DNA of 64,000 bases from Cannabis sativa (lineage: Eukaryota; Streptophyta; Magnoliopsida; Rosales; Cannabaceae). Below, piece after piece: positions 34,148 to 47,260 of this stretch. Position 1 is the first letter of the stretch. Every line of letters begins with the position of its first letter. Location: assembly GCF_029168945.1 (NCBI RefSeq), contig NC_083610.1:71725580-71789579 (forward strand), read 5' to 3'. A program made the translations under genes and the position numbers. The notes beneath the pieces are model-generated. The model was not told where the DNA came from. It saw only the letters and a list, made by a program, of their open reading frames with translations, and made no database searches.

Positions 34148-37100
34148 CTAGTCAATGCGAGGAGGAAGGCGAGGACCAATGCGCGCCTCTAGCATGGCAT
34201 CGAGCTTTTTCTTCTTCTCCCAGAATTTTGCAATCATCTCCACGGGTTTGGGGTAGAAGTTAAGCTTGATATTCTGGTCATTTGTAGACCAGGCCATGTA
34301 GACGCCATCGTCGAAACGCTTGACGCACCGGCTGCAGGAAGTGGGAGAAAGGAGCTCATCTTTCTTAGCCTTCTTTAAGGCTTGGTCTTTAAAGTCCTTG
34401 AGCTCCTTCAGCTCCACGGCCAGGTTGGCCCTAGACTCCAAGTCTGCCTGGTGAACTTCCTCTAAGGACTTCACCTTGGCATCCATTTCATCCAAGGCTT
34501 CCCTAGCCTCCCGAAGCTCACGCTTGGCCTTAGCAGCAACCTCGCTCTCCGCCCTCAGCTCCTCCTGGTGTCTGGCCTCCAGCCTATCCCTCCGAAGGGT
34601 CTCCTCGCGGATTATCGCCTCCGCTTGTGCCTCCCTCCGCCTGGCCTCTTCCTCACTTTCCTTGACAAGGGCCTTCCGGCGCTCAGCATCCTCCTGGTAA
34701 AGCCGCCTTTCAGCAGTCAAATCCTGAAGGATCTTCATGACTTCGTCCATGCCCCCAAAGTCGGACAGGACGAAGCCATGGTTGATTAAGTTCTTGGAAA
34801 GGCGGCCGGCCTCGGCAGCAAGCTGGAAAAGGATACAAGTATGAGTAAAAGTCCTTGCGATAAAATGATGAAGAAAAAAGTAAACTACGAAATACTTACC
34901 ACGGTGAGGGAGTGGCTGAGATCCTGGACTTGGAAGATGGAGTTCAAGGATGCACAAGCAGTGAACCGCTTGGGTGCACACCGGGTAAGCTGAGACGCAA
35001 ACTCGCCAGTCATCTCCGCGGCAAAGGGAGCTAGGGTGGGCCCGAGGAAACGACCGAACCAATCCGACAGGGGGTCCAAGTTTAGATCCCACGGATTCTG
35101 GTAGTTCGGATCGTTAAGGGTATTTTGCATTTCAACTCGCAAAACCCTCCTCAGAGCCTCCACGTCAGCATGCCCCCGGGAGTACTCATCCATGGCGTAG
35201 TTGTGTTTAGCTATCCGGAGCTCCTGTCTCGCCTCATCTCCAGGAACCGGAGTCAGCACAATGTTGGGAGGGGCTGTGTGTTCCTTTACCTCAGGGGAGA
35301 TCCCGCCATCAAGACCAGGGGCCGGAGTATAAGCTCTCCGTTGCCGTTTGGGCTCTTCCTGGGCAACCATCTTGCCCTTGCGCTTGCGAATCAGAGCAAC
35401 TTCTTGCTCTTCTTCACTTTCTTCAACTTCCTCAGGAAGAGCCCGTTGCTCTTCTTTACCTTCTTCAACTTCCTCAGAAAAGCCCCAATGCTTTTCTTGA
35501 CCTTCTCCCGGAAGCACCTCCTCCTCATCCACTAAGTCAATAGTGTCTGGAGGGGCACTGGAAGAAGCTTTCAAGGGGGTGGCCACCTGGGAGGAAGTTA
35601 AAGGGAGGGGAGCGTCAGGAGTGTGAGCCCTGGCAAGTTCGGCCAAAATGGCATCCATGGAAGTACCTGCTACAACAAAAGAAAAAGGCAAGTGTTAGAA
35701 TATCCATGGGAAACAGTAAACACTCGAATAAAGCAATCAAGCTAGTCCTACCCTGACTCTCTAATTCGGCCTTAGCAAAGTTCCGAATTTTAACGCTGGC
35801 AGCATCGTCTCCGAGATAGCTGTCCGAAGGCCGGAACCAGCTGGAAGAAATGTAAGCCGAAGGGTCTAAGGGAACGGGCTCCGGAGGGCCAGAACCCATC
35901 CGGGACCGACCTAGGAAATCTCCTAAGTTGGAAAAATAATATTCCTTCATATGGTCTCCCCACCGGGTCGAGGGCATCCTAAACCTATGGAGACGCTCAT
36001 CTAACCCTACAGGCCTAAGACTAGCATATTCGCCAACGGAAGGAACGTAATGTACTGCTAAAAGGAGACTTACCAGAGTCGAAAGTGCTGGCGCCAGGAG
36101 CCCCAGTATTCAGCACCTGAATCGAAGGCTCCGGCCGGGGAGCCCTCCTCTCAGCTGAGTCCCCAATGCGAAGGGGCTTCCCAACGATCGCCTGGCTTCT
36201 CCTCTCGACCGGGCTCCCCACGCGAAGTGGTCTCCCGGAAGGTGCCTGGGCCTTGGAATAAGCGTTCTCCTGGGCCTTCCGATAGAGATATTCCTGGTAC
36301 TTCTTCTCGGCAGTGGCAATGAGTTCATCCCGGAAGGTCTTCTCCGCGGCGGGCACCCTCACATTCGGACAGATAACCTTAGAAAGGTTAGAGTCCTCTA
36401 CTGATTGGTGCGGCAGGATGAGCTTGGCCTTTCGGCAATTCTCCGTCGTGACCAGGCCCCCGACATCAAGGTCCGCCCGGTCGTAAGTTGCAAAGACCTG
36501 GGCCCTCCGGAGAAAGACCTGAGTAGGCGCGGTTCGCTCATAGGGGGGAATCCTGACCCACTCTGTGAGAAGTTCCAGGTGCTCCACTGCTCGGAACCCG
36601 GAGGAGAAGAAGAAACGGTGGCGATACTCCTTAACATGAGTCTGCCTATGATAAGGGACCACCCCATCATTGGAAGGGTGGGCCCGGAATCCGTAAAAAC
36701 CGTCTTTAAATTTGTCCCCCTTCTTGGGGACAGAAACAAGTTCATAAAAATACAGAATCTCCGCCGGACTGGGAGAGCCCCATCCCCCGGCGGAGTAAAA
36801 AATAAATAAGCCTGAGAGCAGGCGGTATGCTTGAGGAATCAGTTGGTATGGCGCAAGGCCGACAAAAACTAAAAAATTAATAAAGTAGTCTTGGAGAGGA
36901 ATCATGGCACCGGCCATCAGGTGCGTCTGGCTCCAAGCCCCGAAGCCGCCATAGTTGTGGTTGGGCGTCTCCGCATCTCGGGGCGGCCGGTGATACGTCC
37001 CGGATGTTGAGGGTTTGATTCCAGCCACCTCCACGATGTTCTCCAGCTGGTGGGGGCAGGTTAGGGTGGAATGAAGCTCAGCCACCTCCCATCTTGTGGC

Positions 37101-37205
37101 CCGAGACTTGTACCCCTCCTGGGCAACAGGACCCAGTGAGACGTCTTCAAGGGTAGCCAGACGCTTACCACTCTTCTTGGACGACTTTGAACCGGACGCA
37201 AACAT
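34148..37205 (-). CDS. Antisense four-exon gene of the Tat-type element, 942 codons
   Basis: Minus-strand exons 37205-36074, 36006-35752, 35666-34900 and 34822-34148 join through GT-AG introns (donors GTAAGT, GTAGGA, GTAAGT; acceptors GTAG, GCAG, CCAG). The total is 2829 nt, an open frame of 942 residues. The N-terminal 370 residues resemble the 'putative gypsy type transposon' domain (Transposase_28) of plant Tat elements: a Ser/Lys start, then HNYGGFGAWSQTHLMAG..PL..YFINFLVFVGLAPYQL.P..YR. The middle is acidic (EEVEE runs) with a KRKGK basic patch. The last 200 residues are a Glu/Arg/Ala coiled coil. Antisense ORFs at this place are known in Tat, RIRE2 and Grande elements; their role is unknown. 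No stop interrupts it although pol is broken. Confidence 0.8.
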
Positions 37206-38194
37206 GTTTTGATTCTAAAAAAAGACTTAAGATTCTAGCAGTTAGGCCCCATACCAAACCCTAAACCAAGAAAAAGGGAATGGGGGTCCCCTAACCGCTG
37301 GAAAGAGGCCCCCTCCGGACATCTGTCAATCAGAAAACCCTAAAAGGATTTCCTGGACAAAAATCGGGTGCAAAGAACTCACAGAAGACAATATCGCGCA
37401 TAAAAGAAAAAGAAAGGGCAGAAAATCGAGAAAAACAAAGTCTTCTCCATGCCATAGAAAGGCCAGTACACAAAAAGCGTATGGTCCTTCGTAAAAATAA
37501 CAACAAACACGTGACAAGAGTAACCCTAACACCAGAAATGGTGAATTTAGACCTGTTACGTGAAAACCCCAAAAGAATGCATTCCCAGAAACTTCAAATA
37601 CCAAACCCAGAAAAACAACAAACAGATAAGTAAAGCAAGGGATGCGAGAAACTTACAATGAAGTGTTGAAACTGGGGGTTATGTTGTCGATCAAACAAGG
37701 GAAGGTCGACTGATAGTAGTGAATGAAGGTTAACTGGGAAATTTGTAAAGTGTTCAAGGGTGTTCTCTTGGTCTGAGGATTTTTTTCTTCTCTCTGGGAA
37801 ACTCGAGCAAAGTTGGAAAGGAATGGGAAGTAACCGAAATGAAGGAAAGGTGGTGGCTTTTATAGGCAAAATTGCATGGGGAACAGGCACTATCACCTAC
37901 CAATCACACGGTTGGGGAGACGCACGATTCGAATTCCCAAAGATCAACGGTTGGATTGATTCGTAATTAAGGCGGTTGAAACGTTTGAGTGTCCGTATGA
38001 CACCATTAATGCGCCGTATCAATCAATGGGCGTGAAACGAATCGACCTCTGCAAAAAGTGAATCGCTGCATTAAAGGCTATCATTAAATACACCCTCACG
38101 CGCTCAAAGCTCGTGCCAGGAAACCGAGGAGTCGACCGGAGGCACTTGAACAAGCCTTGTTTATTTTTCAAATAAACAAGGCTTGAGGGGTAAA
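37206..38194 (-). promoter_or_regulatory. Probable promoter/5' region of the antisense gene, then polypurine tract
   Basis: No coding signal on either strand. The antisense gene would start here. At 38180-38194 GGCTTGAGGGGTAAA abuts the 3' LTR and is the likely polypurine tract of the plus-strand element. The extra ORFs on both strands here (37326-37966) show no recognisable domain. Confidence 0.5.
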
Positions 38195-38980
38195 TGTTGT
38201 CCCTGATTTTGCCCAATATACGTGGACCAACCAGACAAGGACACGTGGATCAAACAACTTAGCATTCAAATTATTTGCTAAGTCTTTATGTAATAAGGCA
38301 GCATTCGGGACATGCCTCCCGGAGAAGACATAGGGAGCCCCATACGCTCCCGGAAGCCCAAGTAACACTAAGGCATCTCCGCGAGGTGTCAGGCTTCCCC
38401 TGAGCAATCAAGTCGCATTTAATGCCGCATGGGAGGAAGCGTGTTGGGAGTGCTACACGCAATAAAGTCTGACGGCACAACCCCCAATCTGCAGCTACAA
38501 AGTAATGATCATTTAAGTCTATCGACGGCTACACTGTGAAGAGTCACATCAGTCAAAAGACAATAAGGACATTCCGCATAAAAGCCCTACAGCACCTAGG
38601 GATTTGACCATGCATTATTCATGGTATATTCATTGGGAATGCCCAACTTTATGGATACTTACAGATATACTTGTACAATAGTTCTGGGTATCACCCCACC
38701 AAAAACACTATAAATACCCCCTCAAAGCTCATTAAAGGGCGTCGAGAATCTTGGGTTGCATAAGAGCAAGAAGAGTAAATACTCACCAAGAACATTCTCT
38801 GTATTTATAAGAGTGAAACACTCACCAAATACATTCTCTGTATTAAATACATCCATAAATAACAAAGACTCGTAGACTAAGGCTCATTAACGCCCCAACC
38901 ACGTAAAAATCTTTCTTTAACTTTCTTACAGCTCTCTAAACTTATAATATTTTATCGGTTGCCGAAAACCTCGGTCAACA
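38195..38980 (+). repeat. 3' LTR of the Tat-type element
   Basis: 786 bp partner of 27892-28677, followed by the TSD ttacc. Confidence 0.95.
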
Positions 38981-39518
38981 TTACCTATATTGTATATTTA
39001 TTTAAAATATTTTATAATTTTGTTTTTTAGAATTTAAAGTAATTTATATTTTTAAAATAATATTTAAATAATTTGTAAAAACAAATTATTAAAAATAACA
39101 AGTATAAGTGTAACAAAATTATGTCTTATTGAGATTATTTAGATTTTTTTTAAAAAAATATAAAATATAAATAATCAAAGTGTGATAACGATGTATATTA
39201 TATTATATAGCAATATATATAATATCTTGTAGTAGTATTGAGTACAATTATATTTTTTCATAAATATTTTGTTCCTACTTATTTTCACTAGTATATATAT
39301 AATAATAATATGGGCACATCAAGAAGTAGCCGCCCATAAGCCCAATACCAAAAAAAGATTGATCTATAAACCACGCTGACATCAATCAAATGAGAAATAT
39401 AGAAAAAACAAAAAAAAATAATCATGTTAGGGACATATCTATGTAGTGAATCATGAATTGATCAATAAACTAAATTTTATGGGATATAATAGTGAACCGG
39501 AACCAAAACAATACACTA

Positions 39519-39879
39519 AAAATTATAGGGTAAATACTATTTTGGACCCTGTGTTTTGTTAAATGACAAAATGGACCCTGTATTTTCTAAAATAGTAAAA
39601 ATAGGACCCTGAGCTTAATTTTTGACAACTTTTTTTTTAATATAACCAACTTGAAGACAATGTTTAATACGAACAGATACAAAAAATGTAAACAGTTTTG
39701 TCATAGCACTTTTAGATCGGATTATAATTAAACTTTATTTTGACAAAAAATCAATTTAGGGTCCTATTTGTACTATTTTAGAAAATACAGGGTCCATTTT
39801 ATCATTTAACAAAACACAGGGTCCAATTGGTAACTTTTGTAAAACAGAAGGTCCAAAATGGTATTTACCCAAAATTATA
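39519..39879. mobile_element. MULE-type MITE (343 bp) with 9 bp TSD
   Basis: Element 39528-39870. The arms are inverted copies: GGGTAAATAC(T/C)ATTTTGGACC, then blocks of gttttgttaaatga, tggaccctgtattttctaaaatag and ggaccct. AAAATTATA stands on both sides (39519-39527 and 39871-39879). A 9 bp duplication and G-starting ends point to Mutator-type mobilisation. No coding capacity. Confidence 0.92.
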
Positions 39880-40990
39880 TATATCAAACATTTGATATAT
39901 GCAATTGAATTTAAACCCCCAAAACTCTAATCATCAAAATTCCCAAAATTTCATGAACAATAAAATCATGAGATCTTCAATCAATTCAGCAAAGGTGGTT
40001 CTGTACCATTTGTTAAGATTTATAAAACACTCAAGAAATATATATATATATCATAGATCTAAACATATTCCTAAAAGTACTTTAATATAGAAAACTCTAA
40101 ATCATAAATCTATATAACTTTTGCTAAATTAAAGATGAAAAAAATAATAAAAGATGAGCGAAAGCACTAATCTGAAGTCATTGTTAGAGATTGCAGAGAA
40201 GGTTTTGATCTTCTAAGAATACACTATTTTCTAAAGTATTTTCTCTGATGGGGAATGAGAGAATACAGAAAACCCTAGTGTTTTTGGGCCACTACCTAAT
40301 TATAGACTCATTATATAATGAGTTTTGGGTATTTATAATTTGGCCCCTCAACAAATTATAAATTAACTTATGGTATCTACATATTATTTTCATAACAATT
40401 TAATATCCTTTTGATACCCATAACATAATTATTCACTTAATTTTGTATTACACTTTGTAATAACATATACATTATACATATGTGCCCACAATAAGATTTT
40501 AATCCAACAGATCTGTCGAATCAGTGCTCCGACCTGCTCCATCTAAATAGATCTTTTTGACATACCTAATTATTATCAAATCATTCAAATAACAAAAGAA
40601 TCTTAGCCTCCTTTGACTTTGGAGAGAAAAAAAGTTGAGATTCTAATGTTATTTTTGAGTTTGAACAAAATAATCAAAATGCTAAAACCATTTCGTTTCA
40701 CAAGTCTTATTACACTGATTGATATTTGAAAAATTTAAATAATAGACCAAAAATTTGTAGAAGAAAAAATTACAAAAAATATTTTAACATGGAAAAATTT
40801 TCATTTTTACATTTTAATTTTTTTTTTATTTACAAAAGTATTTTAGTAAAAATAATAAACTGTTTTTCTGATTGTTTTATAGTTATTTTTTAGTTATTTT
40901 TTTTTTTTATTTTTGCTGAGCAGTATTTTAATAATTTTAACTCTATAAATGTATTTTTGTAAATAAAAACTTTAAGTGTTAAAATTGTAA
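39880..40990. other. Non-coding, possibly an old LTR fragment
   Basis: 40140-40560 has the look of a decayed LTR or leader (aaaaccctagtgtttttgggcc, ggcccctcaacaaat), but I found neither ends nor a partner. No gene is supported. Confidence 0.3.

Positions 40991-40993
<3 letters not shown>

Positions 40994-41036
<43 letters not shown>
40994..41036. repeat. (AT)n microsatellite
   Basis: About 40 bp of uninterrupted AT dinucleotides. Confidence 0.95.
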
Positions 41037-41037
<1 letters not shown>

Positions 41038-41659
41038 AACATTAAAATTACCCATAAATGCTTAGTAAACAAATTTAACAATAAATATTAATTTTAAAAA
41101 TATCAAACCATCGAATTTTGATCTAATAACAAATAAAGAAATTACAAATTTGAATTTATATGCTTAATTTAACTACTTAATTAAAAAATATATATAAAAA
41201 AATATCTCTTTTTACACTATATCAAAAATATATTTATACAAAAATATTTAACTCAAACTCAATATTTTCTTTTCTTATTTTTCTTGCTAAAAAACTTTTT
41301 TTTAAATTTTTTTTTATCGATGGAACAATCTCAGCTCATATGATATAAAAATAATATATTTTTTTAATTAGATAGAAAAATTAAGTGTAAAAACTCAAAA
41401 TTTTCTAATTTTATCCATTTATGGGTAATACCCATTAGGGCTGAACATTTAGACTCGCAAACCCGAAAAATCCGACCACTCGCCCTGACCCGCTGCCGAA
41501 AAAATCGAAAACTTGAAAACCCGTGTGGTCGGGTCGGGTTCAACCCGAAAATGCCCCACACGGGTTTCGGGTTCGGGTTTTAAAAAAAAGATTTTTTTTG
41601 ACCGGGTTCTAACCCGTAACCCGAAAAATTAAAAAGACTACCCAAGACCCAAAAAATCT

Positions 41660-42369
41660 AGAACATGAACTTCTTCTTCTCCAGAGGCGGCGGCTGCTTC
41701 TCTTTCCCGGCATGGTCGCTTCTCCCGCTCGTGTCTGCCCACCCCCGCACCCCCTGCTATTCTACTTTATTATTGTAATCTAATATATATCTATGTTGAA
41801 TTGCAACAAAATTAATAAATAAAAAAGATATTTTTCCCATTCTATTTTATTGAATTCCTTAAATTTAACACAGTTAATAAGCCAAGTAATCAATAGCTGG
41901 ATTATTGAATCTAATTCCTCTGCTAATAACCAAACGGTTAGAAAGTAAAGCAGTAGCACAGTTCACATTTTATAACAACACAGACCCCAAAGATAACAGT
42001 AAAAGTACCTTGAAACCAAGCAAAGAACAAAGCTTTACAGCCCCTGGTTATGTATGTATAAATATATATGATTTATATGCGTGTTTTGGATGATGAGTGA
42101 GATAAAGTAGCTAGTATTTAAAATGAGTTGTTTTATAATGGTGGTGAATAAAAATTATGAGGGAGCTCTAGAGAGTGGACTATGAATAGTTGCAGAATAG
42201 TCGTATTGTAACAATACTCTCCCTATTAATGATTAATTGTTTATGAGAGAGAGAGCACAGTGTGTGTTTTCGTGATGTGTGTGTCTTGGTAATGGTTTTT
42301 TAAGTCGGTTAATATTAACTACAGATAAAAAAAAAAAAAACTGTATTGAATAAGATAAAATAGTATATA
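41660..42369. other. hAT-like interior, left part
   Basis: Includes a CT/GC-rich patch at 41670-41760 and AT-rich DNA after it. The 62-codon ORF at 41905 has no recognisable domain. No gene is supported. Confidence 0.4.
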
Positions 42370-42378
42370 TATATATTA

Positions 42379-42789
42379 GGGATATTTTAAAAAATATGAG
42401 AAAAATGAGCCATCTTATGATAAATATGACAACAAAATTAAATGACACAAAATATGACATTAACTAAGGAGGCAAACTACAAATATGTTTTTTTTTATAA
42501 AAAAAAAAACCATATAATAAGTTAAAAACAGAAACTAATTTTAAATGAATAAAATTTACTATTTTTAACCATATATAAACAAAAGGGATATTTTAAAAAA
42601 TATGGGAAAAATGAGCCATCTTATGATAAATATGGCAACAAAACTAAATGCTACAAAATATGGTATTAACTAAGGAAGCAAACTACAAATATGGTTTTTT
42701 TTTTTAAAAAAAAATCATATAATAAGTTAAAAACAGAAACTAATTTTAAATGAATAAAATTTACTATTTTTAACCATATATAAACAAAA
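42379..42789 (+). repeat. Tandem duplication of the MULE left end
   Basis: A 206 bp unit (42379-42584) beginning gggatattttaaaaaatatg is followed directly by a second copy (42585-42789) with about a dozen differences. Only one copy of the corresponding end exists at the right. Confidence 0.93.
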
Positions 42790-42803
42790 TCCTCTCTGTA
42801 CAC

Positions 42804-42804
42804 G

Positions 42805-42893
<89 letters not shown>
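42804..42893. repeat. (CT)n microsatellite upstream of the transposase
   Basis: About 90 bp of CT repeats with one interruption. It stands where the transposase promoter or 5' UTR should be; CT-rich leaders are common in plant promoters. Confidence 0.95.
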
Positions 42894-42939
42894 ACTGCGA
42901 TTCTCTCTTCTCTCTCCTGCGATTCTCTCTCTCTCTCTC

Positions 42940-43242
42940 TCTACTGCAATTCGACTGGCCTGCGATTCACTTCTTCATCTTCTCCGATTCAATTCATCTC
43001 TTCTCCCTGTGCAAATTATTCCTCTGATTCAAATAAAACTGATCTGAAAAACAGCCATGGCCATGGCCATACACACAGAAGCAACCTGCAACATCGGCAC
43101 CTGACAAGCAATGAAGCTCTCACCTTAAAGCTGAAAACGAATTCTTAAGCTCAGAGCACCGATCAACCTGCACACAGAAAATTCAATCAACAAATCAAGC
43201 CAACTCCGATCGTCCCTGTCAACAACGATCAAAATAAAATAC
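42940..43242 (+). other. Likely untranslated first exon of the transposase gene
   Basis: More balanced base composition than its surroundings, ending in ATACAG/GTAAAA, a good splice donor. An AG acceptor stands at 43939-43940 just before the transposase ATG. The intron between (43243-43940) holds five copies of the palindromic motif. Inference from sequence only. Confidence 0.5.
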
Positions 43243-43942
43243 AGGTAAAATTATATAAATTATGCTATGAATATTATAGGCATATATATACTGCAAAAGA
43301 AAAATACACCGACTATGTGCAATTCCAATTTAAACTTAAAAGAAAAAAAAAAACTAGATTGAAGTAAATTTCATACCAAAACTATATGATCTTGCATTGC
43401 TTCATAATGAAATGTCCATAGTTAATCTAGATTTAGACTATGAAGTTTCACAAACAAAAAAAAAAACAGAAGAAAACGAAAATTAAACATTATGAAAAAT
43501 TTAGTTTTAGACGTTCACGATCAAAAATGAAAAGATTACTGAAAATTATGAATATAAAACCGGTTTCTAAAAATATTATATATTTTAACTAAAAGTTTTT
43601 AAAATGATATTATCTGTTAAACATAAACAAATATAAAGTAATGTTGGAAACCGGTTTCTGAAATATATAGTGAAACAAACACATATAATTTTAAAACAAA
43701 TAAAACCAAAAAAAAAAAAATAGAAACCGGTTTCTAAATACATTATAAATTTTAACAAACTGTTTTCAAAATGATATTACCAGTTAAAAATAAAAAAATA
43801 TACAGTAATGTTGGAAACTAGTTTCTCAAATATATAGTGAAAAAAAAACATATAATTTTAAAACAAATAATAAAAAAAAAAAAACTGGTTTCTTAATACA
43901 TTGTAATTTTTAACTAACAGTTTTCAAATACTGTGTACAGGA

Positions 43943-46559
43943 ATGGACTCAATAATGTGTGTGGTCAAATATGGAGGGCAATGGAAAGATGATAAAAAGT
44001 ATGAAGACTATATAATGACTGGACTACTAATACCAATAAACTGTGATCTAAAAAGTTTGTTGGAATTAGTAAAGACTGAAATCAAATGCAACACAACAAT
44101 AGAAATGCATTACCAGTGATGCCCAGACTCACCACCAATGAAAATAATTAGCGACAACTCACTGATGTTCTACTTACAACTGAGAAAGACACAAAATGCA
44201 GTTAGTGAGTCTCCACTTTGCATCACAACAGTAGACGAGACAAGACTCCAGATCATTGCTCAACAAAAATTAGAAAGTGAATCTGTAAGACAAGATACAG
44301 ATGTTCAGAAACTGGTTTTACAAATAACCAACCAGCCAACATATGACTATATGGATACGATGATGAAACCTCAGAAATAAGCGAGGTACTTGCATTACCA
44401 AACATATTTCAAGTAGCTGATAGTGTCGCTGATTGTATCATTGAGAAAATACAAGAACACAAAAGGAAAAGACAAGAAGAAGAAAGACAAATAATAACAG
44501 ATCATAAGGTTTTCAACATTGAAAAAGGACAGATCTACAAGGACAGAAAAGTATTGAAGACTGCAGTGGGGTTTTTTTGCTATGATCAACAATTTCCAAT
44601 TTAAAACCAAAAGATCTGAACCAAGAGAGTATGTGGTGAATTGTGTGGATGACAACTATAACTGGTTTCTGAGAGCTTCAAAGTTCAAGAGTACCTCAAC
44701 ATTCAAAGTAAGAAAATATGTCCAAGATCACAACTGCTCACTGGATATTGTAATGGGCGACCACAAGCAGGCAAACTACAACATGATTGCAGAAATGATA
44801 AAAAAGAAATTTCTGTCAATCAAAAGAAATCACAGACCAAATGACATTATGATAGACATGATTGATGATTTCGGAGTGTCAATGAGCTACCAAAAAGCAT
44901 GGAGAGCAATAGAGAAAGCTTTGGAGTTGGCAAGAGGAAGGCAAGATGAATCTTATCAACAACTACCAAAATATCTGCACATGCTAAAAGTAGTAAATCC
45001 TGGAACAATTGCACAATTGGAAACCGATAAGAAGGATCGTTTCAAATATTTGTATCTAGCTTTTGCAAACTCCATAGAAGGTTGGAAACATTGCAGGCCA
45101 GTCATTGTAACCGACGGAACATTTTTAAAAACATCATTTGGAGGAACCCTATTCACAGCCTCTACAATGGATGCAAACAACAACATATTCATTCTAGCAT
45201 TTGGGATAGGAGACTCAGAAAATGATTGCTCTTGGGAATGGTTCTTCACAAAACTAAGGGAAACATTCGGAGATAGAGAAGGTACGCTATCGAAAAAACT
45301 GGTTCCCTTTAATGTAAATTTCATCTAAAAATTTAACTTCATAGCTACTGATCTCAGACAAAAAGATAACAAAATCTAGAAACTGGTTTCCACAAAAAAA
45401 AAATTGATTAGGCTTCCAAAACATACCTACTGATCTTGTAAAAACTGGTTTCTGTGAACAGGTTTGACAATAATATCAAACAGTCATAAGAGTATAGAGA
45501 AGGCGGTGAGCAATGTCTACCCAAACCACTTCCACGGAGCATGCATCTTCCACCTGCTAAACAACATCAAAACAAACTTTGGAGTGCATGGAGACGATCT
45601 GACCATAAACTTTGTAAAGGCAGCAAAGACGTACAAGCTCACCTCATTCGAGAGATACATGGCAGAGATAGATAGAATCGACAAACGAATAAGACCATAC
45701 CTTGAGAAAATTTGACATGAGGTTTGGACCAGGAGCCACTGCCCTACAAGAAGGTACACAATGATGACTTCAAACATAGCAAAATCAATAAATTCGGCGA
45801 TCCTAGCTGCAAGATCATTACCTATAACAACAATGATTGAGTGCTTCAGAAGCCTTGTACAAAAATGGGTGTGGAAAAATGGCAATGAAGCACATGGAAT
45901 ATTTACTGAAGTAGCATCAGATGCTGAAAAACTACTGAGAGACAATCTGCTAAAAGCAATGAAATACCAGGTACAATAACTAAATCATAGAAAACAACAG
46001 TTATTAAAAAACATGTTTCTTGATCATCATGAAAAACCGGTTTCTAACACATATCTTATATTTCAAAAAAAAAAAAAAACAGGTCATTGCAATCACAACA
46101 ATCCAATACCAAGTAAAGGTGCAAGAAAAAGGTGATTTCACAATCAACATACTGGAAAGAACATGCAACTGCAGAAGGTTCCAACTAGATGAGATACCAT
46201 GCTCACATGCAATAGCTGTATTTGCAAAAAAAGGATTAAGAGCTTATGACTATGTTGCCGATTACTACAAAACAGCAACAATCAAGGCAACCTATGAAAG
46301 AACTGTACATACTCTACCAAATGAAAGAGAATGGACTATACCTGAGAGCATGGAAAGAATAGTGTGGCCACCAAAATCAAGAAAATCAGTTGGGAGACCT
46401 AGAAAGAAAAGAATAAGATCAAAAGGAGAACCAAAAGTTGTCTTGAAATGCACAAGGTGCGGAAAAGTTGGCCACAACCGAAGAACGTGCAATAACCCAC
46501 AGCTTTACAAACCTCTAAAACAGAATAACAAAAGCAACGAGTCAAAGAAGAATGATTGA
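43943..46559 (+). pseudogene. MULE transposase (MURA-type), broken
   Basis: Exons about 43943-45281, 45462-45970 and 46083-46559, with GT-AG introns in phase. In order come an N-terminal domain of about 60 residues (VKYGGQW..., EMHYQ), a PPMKI...MFYLQL block, a helical stretch, the MuDR-type DNA-binding region (KFKSTSTFKVRKY...HNCSLD), the DDE core (VTDGTFLKTSFGGTLF with the first Asp near 45113; CSWEWFFTKL; HLLNNI; SNIAKSINS), a SWIM zinc finger (CNCRRFQLDEIPCSHAIAV), a GRPRKK AT-hook-like patch and a CCHC knuckle (CTRCGKVGHNRRTC). Lesions: TGA at 44117, a frameshift near 44360, an extra T in the run at 44572-44578, and TGA at 45713. A cut-and-paste transposase in origin; this copy cannot make it whole. 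Confidence 0.88.
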
Positions 46560-47260
46560 TCAGCTACAAGATATATAGATATTCATTGACAATTTTATAA
46601 AAACTGGTTTCTCATCATTGAATAAAGTTAAACAGAATATAATTTTAGTGATTGCCAGTTTTATAAAAACTGGTTTCTCAACATTGAATAAAGTTGAACA
46701 TAATATAATTTTTCCAGAAGGATACACACAACAACGTTTTTACACTTTTGAAATTTTATCTGTTTACATAATCATTGTTTTAAAGATTTTTTTCTTAATA
46801 TCCTAGATTATTTCAAAAAGGTACATGAAAAATTATAAATTTTATAAAAACAAGAAACCAGTTATTGACAAAAAGTATACTAAAAAAAAACAATTGCCAC
46901 TTACCAAATAAATAAAAAAACATACTGCCATTGGTATCACCTACAAAAAAGAAAAACAAAACAAAACAAAAACAAAAATCAGTTAACAGTACATTCAAAT
47001 AAAAAAAAAACGAAAAATAATAGTAAAAAAGAAACCAGTTACAAAAAAAAAAAGAAAGAAAAATTTAGTCATCAACTAAAAACTTATAATACAAAGTGTT
47101 GCTGATTCATTGAAACATCCAGTCTTTACAAAAAAAAAAAAATACAACCACTTTGACTAAGTAACAAGTCTTCCAAAAAAAAAATAACACTAAAAAACTA
47201 TAGAACATTGTCTTAAAATACCAAATACAACAAAAAAAAAAAAAAACCAAATGAAACCTT
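46560..47260. other. Spacer between the two converging MULE genes
   Basis: A-rich 3' regions of the transposase (plus) and protease (minus) genes. A block of about 65 bp around 'attgaataaagtt..acagaatataattt' is duplicated at 46615-46700 with the palindromic motif at each copy. Confidence 0.6.

Larger units (their letters stand above)
27892..38980 (+). mobile_element. Complete Gypsy/Tat-type LTR retrotransposon (11.1 kb)
   Basis: Two 786 bp LTRs (27892-28677 and 38195-38980) start TGTTG and end TCAACA. TTACC stands directly outside both ends (27887-27891 and 38981-38985), so this is one insertion with intact edges. Order: LTR, primer site, gag, protease, RT, RNase H, a small remainder of integrase, a long antisense gene, polypurine tract, LTR. 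The LTRs differ at about 21 positions by eye (2.7%). The additional RNase H-like domain and the antisense gene fit the Tat/Ogre/RIRE2 branch of non-chromodomain Gypsy elements. Confidence 0.92.

Noticed and set aside
44395..44655. Minus-strand ORF of 86 codons
   Set aside because: It opposes the transposase exon and has no recognisable domain.
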